From the NCBI GenBank assembly GCA_945890905.1, contig CAMDDI010000080.1:1-13061 (forward strand): a stretch of DNA of 13,061 nt, given 5' to 3'. Of the stretch, positions 8,571 through 13,061 are shown in pieces. The notes under the pieces are model-generated. The model saw only the letters and a list, made by a program, of their open reading frames with translations, was not told the origin of the DNA and did no database searches. The translations under genes and the position numbers were made by a program. Source of the stretch: Bacteriovorax stolpii. GTDB taxonomy: Bacteria; Bdellovibrionota; Bacteriovoracia; Bacteriovoracales; Bacteriovoracaceae. How positions within the stretch are numbered: the stretch's first letter is position 1; every line of letters begins with the position of its first letter.

Positions 8571-8576
8571 GTGTTC

Positions 8577-8598
8577 TGTTGATAGAGATGAATCAACA
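8577..8598. repeat. Inverted repeat of heptamer TGTTGAT / ATCAACA
   Basis: TGTTGAT (8577-8583) and ATCAACA (8592-8598) form a perfect 7-base inverted repeat separated by 8 bases. The arrangement suits a dimeric binding protein or a pair of opposed weak DnaA sites. The same heptamer occurs at 8542-8548 (plus, as part of TTATCAACA) and at 8322-8328 (minus), giving four copies in this gap. Confidence 0.5.
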
Positions 8599-8632
8599 TT
8601 GGAATGTGTGGAAATGTGAAGATCAAAACAAA

Positions 8633-10237
8633 TTACAGATTTTTTTCGAGGTCAAGAACTTGCTGAGCAAGAATAGATTCAACTTTGATGCGATCTTTGA
8701 TGGTATTTATTGCGTGAAGGACAGTTGAGTGATCTCGACCTGAGAAGTAGTGACCATTTTCTTTAAGAGTTGGCTTAATCATTTTATTGATCAAATACAT
8801 GGCCACCTGACGTGGCAGGGCCACTTCTTTTGTCTTGGCCTTTCCACGCAAGTCACCGATAGGAATTTTATAAAAAGATGCCACTGACTTAGCTATGCTC
8901 TCGATGGTGACATTCTTTTGATTTTCTAGCTCTTCATTAAGCTTTAAATGCTCTTTTGCCACTTCTAGATCGATATCGACCTTAAGTATTGAGGTAACTG
9001 CACCTAATTTAATTAAGCAGCCTTCCAGTTCGCGAATATTACTCTTCACACATTTTGCAATAAGATTGACCACGTCATCGCTAAGATAAATATCTTTTTC
9101 AACAGCTTTCTTTTTAAGAATTGCAATGCGTGTTTCTAAATCCGGTTGTTGAACTTCTACTGGAAGTGCTGAAGATAGACGAGTACGAATACGCTCTTCA
9201 ATTCCATCAATTTCTTTAGGTGGTTTATCAGAGGTAAATACCAGCTGTTTCCCGCGATCAAGGAGTTCATTAAAGATATTAAAGAACTCATTTTGAGTAC
9301 CAGTACGATTCTTTAATTCGTGAATATCATCGATAATCAAAAAATCTGTTTTCTCAGTATATTTACGCCGAAATTCAAAATGCTGATTTGTTTTCATGGA
9401 CTCAACCATTTCATTCATAAAACGGTTCGCAGAAGTCATACAAATTCTAAGATTTGGTTTTTGCGTGTGTACATGGTTAGCAATAGCATGGATTAAGTGA
9501 GTTTTTCCTAATCCAGAATTTCCATAGATATAGAGGGCCGGATAAGTTTTACCTGGATCCTTGGCCACGGCCATAGATAAGGCATGAGCAATATTATTTG
9601 ATGGGCCTATAATAAAATTATTAAAAGTTTTATTCTGATCAATCTGATTAGTACTTGTAGCAGTGTTGTGTTCGATAACCTGAGAATCGATGGCCTTATA
9701 AAGGTCATCTTTTGTAGGTTCAAGCTCTTCGATGAAAAATGTAGAAGTCTTCACACTTTCAGGTTTTTTAGTAGTTTTCAGTGTATTGAGGATATTCTCA
9801 TTATTAGAACTTAAAGAGGTAGTGTTTGTGGGTGTTCCCAGTACTTGAATCTCGAATCCGTAATTTTTGCCTAAAATTTCGTGCAAAGCCTGCTTGATGA
9901 TCTCTTGATAGTGATTTTCAATCATCTTTTTAATGAAACTGGTCGTCACTACAACTTCAACGACATCGTGCTTAATTTCTGAAACAGTAAATGTATTAGT
10001 GAAATAAGCGTGGAACTTATTAGAATTCATCAAATTCTTGATATGCTCTAAGAGTTCTTCAGTAATTGTTTTAAGCTCATCTGATCCAAATTCATGGATC
10101 TTCTTCTGCGCCGCTGACAAAGGGTTGATGGACTTATCTACAACTATAGGAGTGATTTTTGGGGCTTTTGTAGGCACTGGTGCCTCTGTAAGACCATCAA
10201 GCTTGAGAAAATGATTAAAAGGAAACTTTTGTGTCAT
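8633..10237 (-). CDS. dnaA: Chromosomal replication initiator protein DnaA
   Basis: DnaA is the AAA+ initiator that binds DnaA boxes and opens oriC; this one is 534 aa. A tail of about 35 residues precedes domain I, which spans about 36-130, and a variable linker (about 131-200) rich in Thr, Ser and Asn follows. The AAA+ core has Walker A GNSGLGKTH (239-247), Walker B FLIIDD (299-304), sensor 1 LVFTSDKPPKEID and the box VII region ERIRTRLSSAL (348-358) with the likely arginine finger Arg353. Sensor 2 is NIRELEGCL (Arg402). Domain IV has RQVAMYLINKM and the signature GHYFSGRDHSTVLHA (495-509) that recognises the DnaA box. Box VII has SSAL where most DnaAs have a W-G-L type ending, and domain IV has KENG instead of the usual E-I-G. 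No ribosome-binding site is seen upstream of the ATG. It is divergent from rpmH. Confidence 0.98.
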   Translation of the reverse strand: MTQKFPFNHFLKLDGLTEAPVPTKAPKITPIVVDKSINPLSAAQKKIHEFGSDELKTITEELLEHIKNLMNSNKFHAYFTNTFTVSEIKHDVVEVVVTTSFIKKMIENHYQEIIKQALHEILGKNYGFEIQVLGTPTNTTSLSSNNENILNTLKTTKKPESVKTSTFFIEELEPTKDDLYKAIDSQVIEHNTATSTNQIDQNKTFNNFIIGPSNNIAHALSMAVAKDPGKTYPALYIYGNSGLGKTHLIHAIANHVHTQKPNLRICMTSANRFMNEMVESMKTNQHFEFRRKYTEKTDFLIIDDIHELKNRTGTQNEFFNIFNELLDRGKQLVFTSDKPPKEIDGIEERIRTRLSSALPVEVQQPDLETRIAILKKKAVEKDIYLSDDVVNLIAKCVKSNIRELEGCLIKLGAVTSILKVDIDLEVAKEHLKLNEELENQKNVTIESIAKSVASFYKIPIGDLRGKAKTKEVALPRQVAMYLINKMIKPTLKENGHYFSGRDHSTVLHAINTIKDRIKVESILAQQVLDLEKNL

Positions 10238-10239
10238 TT

Positions 10240-10245
10240 ATTATA
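10240..10245 (-). promoter_or_regulatory. TATAAT element abutting the dnaA start
   Basis: On the minus strand a perfect TATAAT ends two bases before the dnaA ATG, within a leader made almost entirely of A and T. No good -35 lies 16-18 bases upstream (TTTTAA or TTTTTA at best). A transcript starting about 7 bases downstream would lose the ATG, so this may only be an A/U-rich translation-initiation leader. A second -10-like TATAAA lies at 10344-10349. Confidence 0.25.
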
Positions 10246-10294
10246 TTTATTTGGATGAATGTTAAAAAGTTCGAAAGAATTAACACTTCACCAG

Positions 10295-10370
10295 ATCTTA
10301 ATCAATCACGGGCCTCTTACAAGAACTTACTCTGACGCTTAGTTTTATAAATCTTATTGACCCGGGCCTC
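10295..10370. repeat. Imperfect direct repeat in the dnaA-rpmH divergent region
   Basis: Two copies share ATCTTA at the left and CGGGCCTC at the right, with a middle that differs in sequence and by two bases in length. Copy 1 is 10295-10316 (middle ATCAATCA). Copy 2 is 10351-10370 (middle TTGACC). Their left ends are 56 bases apart. The second copy overlaps the candidate -35 of rpmH, so the pair could be operator sites or a duplicated promoter element shared by the divergent operons. Confidence 0.55.
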
Positions 10371-10385
10371 ACTTTCCTGTAATTA
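10357..10385 (+). promoter_or_regulatory. Candidate rpmH promoter
   Basis: TTGACC (10357-10362, 5 of 6 to the -35 consensus) is followed after 17 bases by TAATTA (10380-10385), a poor -10. It would give a leader of roughly 40 bases ending in the AAGGAT ribosome-binding site. The -35 is convincing and the -10 is not. Confidence 0.35.
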
Positions 10386-10432
10386 AGGAGCTTCCAAAAT
10401 TTATAGACCCATCTTTCTTTAAGGATCGTTAT

Positions 10433-10591
10433 ATGAGTATGCAAAAAAGAACCTGGCAACCAAAGAAACTCAAGAGACTTCGTGATCACGGATTCCTTGC
10501 GAGAATGTCTTCTGTTGGCGGAAAAAAAGTAATCGCTCGTCGTCGTGCTAAGGGACGTAAGCAGTTAACTGTTTCTACAGGAACTAAGTAA
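10433..10591 (+). CDS. rpmH: 50S ribosomal protein L34
   Basis: This is a 52-residue, strongly basic protein that binds 23S rRNA in the large ribosomal subunit. The sequence begins MSMQKRTWQPKKLKRLRDHG, continues FLARMSSVGGKKVIARRRAKGRK and ends QLTVSTGTK. It matches the family pattern K-R-T-[WY]-Q-P-x-x-x-[KR]-R then H-G-F-x-x-R-M and the R-R-x-K-G-R-x-x-L-x-[VA] end. The length is a few residues above the usual 44-46, mostly from two extra N-terminal and several C-terminal residues. The ATG at 10433 has AAGGAT six bases upstream; a second ATG at 10439 is also possible but less well spaced. It heads the rightward operon and is followed by rnpA after 8 bases. Confidence 0.97.
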   Translation: MSMQKRTWQPKKLKRLRDHGFLARMSSVGGKKVIARRRAKGRKQLTVSTGTK

Positions 10592-10599
10592 TTTTTGAG

Positions 10600-10962
10600 A
10601 TGAGTTCTACTGCCTCTTTTGGCTTTTCAAAATCTCTCAAGCTTACCCACAAAAAAGACTTCGAATACCTTCGTGAACAGAGCTCCAGGAGCTTTGTTCA
10701 CCCGTTGGTTTGCTTCTATAAGCCTACTTTTATTCAAAATAGCGATCATTCTCGTATCGCATTCAGTATTTCCCGCAAAATTGGTAAGGCCCACGACCGT
10801 AATCGCTTAAAGCGTCTGATGAAAGAGGCCTATCGTAAGAACTCAGCACTCAAAGGGAAGACTATCGATATGCTTTTTGTTGTGACTAAAAAGCCAGACA
10901 GTGAGGAGCAGCTCAAAAAAGCTTTTACTAAGATCGGTGAGCGCCTGTGCTCCGCGCCATAA
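10600..10962 (+). CDS. rnpA: Ribonuclease P protein component
   Basis: This is the protein cofactor of RNase P, which binds the catalytic RNA and pre-tRNA 5' leader during tRNA maturation. It has 120 aa, normal for the family. The N-terminal SLKLTHKKDFEYLRE is the usual first strand and helix. The core is RIAFSISRKIGKAHDRNRLKRLMKEAYR (about residues 51-78), which carries the diagnostic R-N-R-x-K-R RNA-binding motif. MLFVVTKKP follows as the last strand. The ATG is only 8 bases after the rpmH stop and has merely GAG close to it, so translation probably depends on coupling to rpmH. Its 3' end overlaps yidD by 16 bases. Confidence 0.96.
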   Translation: MSSTASFGFSKSLKLTHKKDFEYLREQSSRSFVHPLVCFYKPTFIQNSDHSRIAFSISRKIGKAHDRNRLKRLMKEAYRKNSALKGKTIDMLFVVTKKPDSEEQLKKAFTKIGERLCSAP

Positions 10963-11168
10963 ATAAACTTTTGGATTATCTGCTGCGATTTTACCAATAT
11001 TTTATTTCTCCGCTTTTGGGAAACAACTGTCGCTTCTATCCCACTTGTTCTCAATATTCGCGGGAGTGCTTCAAGAAGTTTTCAATTACCAGAGCTTTAT
11101 GGTATTCCTGTCGACGAATTTGCAAATGTCATCCGTATCATCCCGGGGGAGAAGACCCGGTACCTTAA
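10947..11168 (+). CDS. yidD: Membrane protein insertion efficiency factor YidD
   Basis: This small protein (73 aa) is associated with the inner membrane and assists YidC-dependent membrane protein insertion. The family pattern is almost complete: LRFYQYFISPLLGNNCRFYPTCSQYS at about 13-38, then a basic helix, then CHPYHPGGEDPVP at the C-terminus. The cysteines in CRFYPTC and KCHP are the conserved ones; additional cysteines lie between them. I chose the GTG start at 10947, preceded by GGTGAG at a 6-base spacing. It lies inside the end of rnpA in another frame, the usual overlapping arrangement of this operon. No ATG in a suitable position competes. Confidence 0.95.
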   Translation: MLRAINKLLDYLLRFYQYFISPLLGNNCRFYPTCSQYSRECFKKFSITRALWYSCRRICKCHPYHPGGEDPVP

Positions 11169-11194
11169 TGTATTTAAGTTCATTGGAGTTATAA

Positions 11195-12670
11195 ATGGGT
11201 TCTGAGCAACGTAATGCTTTATTCGCTGTGGTTCTTTCAGGTGCAATTCTCTTTGGTTGGCAATTTTACTTTGCCCCGCCTAAAAAAGCGGCTGACGCCC
11301 CTATAGAACCAGGTGTGACGTCCGTTGTGGCCCAAAATGTAACTCCCACTACTTCATCTGGTACTCCAGGGACATCTGCTGGTCCTATAGAACCAATTGA
11401 AAATGAGATGTTCACTCTTAATCAAAATGGGATGACTTTAGAGTTTGATAACACCTTAGCTGTGAAAAACTTCATTAATCCGCAAGCTGCTTTTCGTTTT
11501 GAAGACACTGTGGCTTCAAAAAATCCAATGCGTGTGGAATTTGATTTCGGGCGTGGTTTTCAGACAATACGTTTTGCTAAAACAGAAGTGCCTAACAAAT
11601 TTTTTCATTCAGAAACTGAAACAACACTTATTACTGGATTAGATGCTAATTCAGTACCTTCATTCTCTATTACTTCACTTCAGGAATTCAAATATCGCTT
11701 CGTATATCAGTCAGAACCTAAGAAATTAGAGAATTCTCAACAGCGCTTTTTTGCGGTTTATACAGATGAATTAAACCAGTATGAAATTGGCGATGATGAA
11801 GCTGGAGATCGTGCTATTAAATGGGCCGGAATTGATTTTAATTACCATTTATTTGCGACTTATTTTGATACTGAACAAACTCTGATTTATAAGAGTGATG
11901 CTAATAAAACTTTCAGCATGTACTCAAACAAAGCTGCAAAAACTCTCAGTTATCATTTAGTTTTTGCTAAAAAAGAGTACAACTATTTAGTTTCTCTCGG
12001 GCACAATCTTAAAAACTCTGTGAACTTCGGAATTTGGGGCTTTTTTGCTGTATGGATTCTGAAAGGACTCCAATTTTTCCACTCGTATGTATCCAACTAT
12101 GGTGTAGATATTATTCTTCTTACACTCCTCATTCGATTGATAACTTTCCCTCTTCAGTACAAGTCAGTTGTGAGTATGAAAAAACTTCAATTGGTTCAGC
12201 CTGAACTCACAAAACTTCGTGAGAAATTTAAAGATGATCCACAGAAATTGCAAAAAGAAAGCATGGAGCTCTTTAAGAAATCCGGGGCCAATCCTATTGG
12301 AGGATGTCTTCCGTTGCTTCTTCAAATGCCGGTGTTTTTTGCCTTCTATAAAGTTCTCTACTCTGCTGTAGAGCTTGTAGATGCTCCTTTTATTTTTTGG
12401 ATTCACGATCTCTCAAATAAAGATCCTTACTATGTCCTACCAGTTCTTATGACTGGTGCGATGTTCCTTCAGCAGAAGCTTACTCCGAACACAATCTCTG
12501 ATCCGGTTCAGAAAAAAGTTATGATGTTTATGCCGCTAATTTTCGGCTTCATCATGAAAGACTTACCTTCTGGTTTGAGTCTTTATATTTTCGTTTCGAC
12601 CTTGTTCGGTATTCTTCAACAGTTGATGGTTTTCAATTCTAAGGGAAGTCAGAATCCTGTTGTTGTATGA
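11195..12670 (+). CDS. yidC: Membrane protein insertase YidC
   Basis: YidC is the inner-membrane insertase of the Oxa1 family, working alone or with SecYEG; this one has 491 aa. The first membrane segment is at residues 8-27 (ALFAVVLSGAILFGWQFYFA). It is followed by a Pro/Ala/Thr/Ser-rich linker (about 28-66) and a periplasmic P1 domain (about 70-265), as in Gram-negative YidC. The conserved insertase core starts near residue 278. It includes VDIILLTLLIRLITFPLQYKS with Arg314, equivalent to the groove arginine Arg366 of E. coli. The cytoplasmic hairpin region PELTKLREKFKDDPQKLQKE follows, then NPIGGCLPLLLQMPVFFAFYKVL and the last helices near 412-428, 443-453 and 457-479. The C-terminal tail is short. 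TTGGAG precedes the ATG at 6 bases. The stop overlaps the mnmE start (ATGA). Confidence 0.97.
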   Translation: MGSEQRNALFAVVLSGAILFGWQFYFAPPKKAADAPIEPGVTSVVAQNVTPTTSSGTPGTSAGPIEPIENEMFTLNQNGMTLEFDNTLAVKNFINPQAAFRFEDTVASKNPMRVEFDFGRGFQTIRFAKTEVPNKFFHSETETTLITGLDANSVPSFSITSLQEFKYRFVYQSEPKKLENSQQRFFAVYTDELNQYEIGDDEAGDRAIKWAGIDFNYHLFATYFDTEQTLIYKSDANKTFSMYSNKAAKTLSYHLVFAKKEYNYLVSLGHNLKNSVNFGIWGFFAVWILKGLQFFHSYVSNYGVDIILLTLLIRLITFPLQYKSVVSMKKLQLVQPELTKLREKFKDDPQKLQKESMELFKKSGANPIGGCLPLLLQMPVFFAFYKVLYSAVELVDAPFIFWIHDLSNKDPYYVLPVLMTGAMFLQQKLTPNTISDPVQKKVMMFMPLIFGFIMKDLPSGLSLYIFVSTLFGILQQLMVFNSKGSQNPVVV

Positions 12671-13061
12671 AGTTTCTTTATTCGGATGAAGCCGTCATAG
12701 CGTGCAGTACATGCAATCTTGCCAATGCAGCAATGGCGGTTATCCGAATTTCAGGCATCAAAGAAATTCGTGATTTTTCGCCTTTTTTCACTCTCAATTT
12801 AGACTCAATTTTAACTCGTCATGTGTACTACACCAAACTTGTTCATCAGGACCAAGTTTATGATGATATTTGCCTGACCTATTTCGAGGGTCCGAAGAGT
12901 TATAATGGAGAGAATATTCTCGAATTGAGCGTTCATGGAAATACATTAAACGTTGAACGGATTATGAATCTTTTTGTAAATGAGGGCCTGTGCCGTCTTG
13001 CCCAGCCAGGAGAATTTACCTACCGGGCACTCAAAAATCTTAAATTAGATCTCTCGCAAGT
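12667..13061 (+). CDS. mnmE: tRNA modification GTPase MnmE, N-terminal part (runs off the window)
   Basis: The first 131 codons of an open frame running past the right edge are present. MnmE with MnmG makes the 5-aminomethyl/carboxymethylaminomethyl modification of U34 in several tRNAs, using a folate one-carbon donor and GTP. Visible is the N-terminal folate-binding domain. It shows AVIRISG at 24-30, DDICLTYFEGPKSYNGENILELSVHGN at 66-92 (compare the family's P-x-S-[FY]-T-G-E-D-x-x-E-x-x-x-H-G-G), and AQPGEFTYRALKNLKLDLSQ from 112, matching the family's A-x-P-G-E-F-x-x-R-A-F-x-N-x-K-x-D-L. The usual T-P-P-G-x-G-G loop before AVIRISG reads TCNLANA. The GTPase domain and C-terminal cysteine are outside the window. 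The ATG overlaps the yidC stop by 4 bases, implying coupled translation. Confidence 0.93.
   Translation, partial: MKFLYSDEAVIACSTCNLANAAMAVIRISGIKEIRDFSPFFTLNLDSILTRHVYYTKLVHQDQVYDDICLTYFEGPKSYNGENILELSVHGNTLNVERIMNLFVNEGLCRLAQPGEFTYRALKNLKLDLSQ

Larger units (their letters stand above)
8185..8632. other. Presumed chromosomal replication origin (oriC), dnaN-dnaA gap
   Basis: This 448-base non-coding gap lies between the 3' end of dnaA and the start of dnaN. No convincing gene is seen in it. It holds one perfect DnaA box (TTATCCACA, minus strand, 8562-8570). Single-mismatch boxes relative to TTWTNCACA lie at 8455-8463 (CTTTCCACA, plus), 8540-8548 (TTATCAACA, plus) and 8607-8615 (ATTTCCACA, minus). 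Two-mismatch candidates are at 8383-8391, 8552-8560 and 8615-8623. The better boxes cluster on the dnaA side. An AT-rich stretch at 8262-8310 and further AT-rich sequence near 8341-8356 lie on the dnaN side and could be the unwinding element. Gene context plus box clustering make this the best origin candidate in the window; a GC-skew switch was not computed. Confidence 0.82.

Noticed and set aside
10298..10489. Minus-strand open frame of 63 codons across the dnaA-rpmH gap
   Set aside because: It runs antisense into rpmH, has no recognisable motif or good ribosome-binding site, and covers the putative rpmH promoter.
1..13061. Mobile elements, CRISPR arrays, toxin-antitoxin or defence genes
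   Set aside because: No transposase, integrase, regularly spaced repeats or defence-family motifs were seen on either strand. Gene content is conserved housekeeping apart from the two small accessory genes.

Overview
This window is a bacterial chromosomal replication-origin neighbourhood. The gene content and order (mnmE, yidC, yidD, rnpA, rpmH on one side; dnaA, origin, dnaN, recF, gyrB, gyrA on the other) are the textbook arrangement around oriC. Base composition is moderately AT-rich (roughly 40% G+C by eye) and uniform. I see no insertion sequence, phage gene, CRISPR array or tRNA/rRNA gene. The long GyrB (815 aa, with the large insertion in the C-terminal half typical of proteobacteria), the TPR lipoprotein after gyrA and the composition suggest a Gram-negative proteobacterium-like lineage. 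A Bdellovibrio/Bacteriovorax-type predatory bacterium is my best guess, but this rests on general resemblance and is low confidence.

Layout. Positions 9-8184 are a leftward (minus-strand) operon read dnaN, recF, gyrB, gyrA, then a TPR lipoprotein and a 70-aa two-helix membrane protein. Junctions are very tight: dnaN/recF lie almost back to back, recF-gyrB and gyrB-gyrA gaps are about 20 bases, the lipoprotein starts inside gyrA, and the last two genes share ATGA. Positions 8185-8632 are a 448-base gap between dnaN and dnaA that looks like oriC. It has one perfect TTATCCACA box, several near-matches on the dnaA side, an AT-rich stretch on the dnaN side, a repeated ATCAACA heptamer and a 12-base palindrome. 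Positions 8633-10237 hold dnaA (minus strand). The dnaA-rpmH gap (10238-10432) is divergent and carries an imperfect 20/22-base direct repeat; one copy overlaps a candidate rpmH -35 box. From 10433 to the right edge run rpmH, rnpA, yidD, yidC and the first 131 codons of mnmE, all on the plus strand and closely packed or overlapping.

How the genes work together. DnaA binds and opens the origin, DnaN is the polymerase clamp, RecF assists recombinational repair at gaps, and GyrA2B2 supplies negative supercoils. The rightward operon serves translation and membrane biogenesis: ribosomal protein L34, the RNase P protein, the YidD/YidC membrane-insertion pair, and the tRNA-wobble modification GTPase MnmE.

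Novelty. I do not see an undescribed system here; this is mostly a conserved housekeeping region. The points worth a second look are small: origin repeat architecture, the promoter-region direct repeat, a natural Gly at the GyrA quinolone-resistance position, changed motifs in DnaA and MnmE, and two accessory envelope genes at the end of the gyrase operon.
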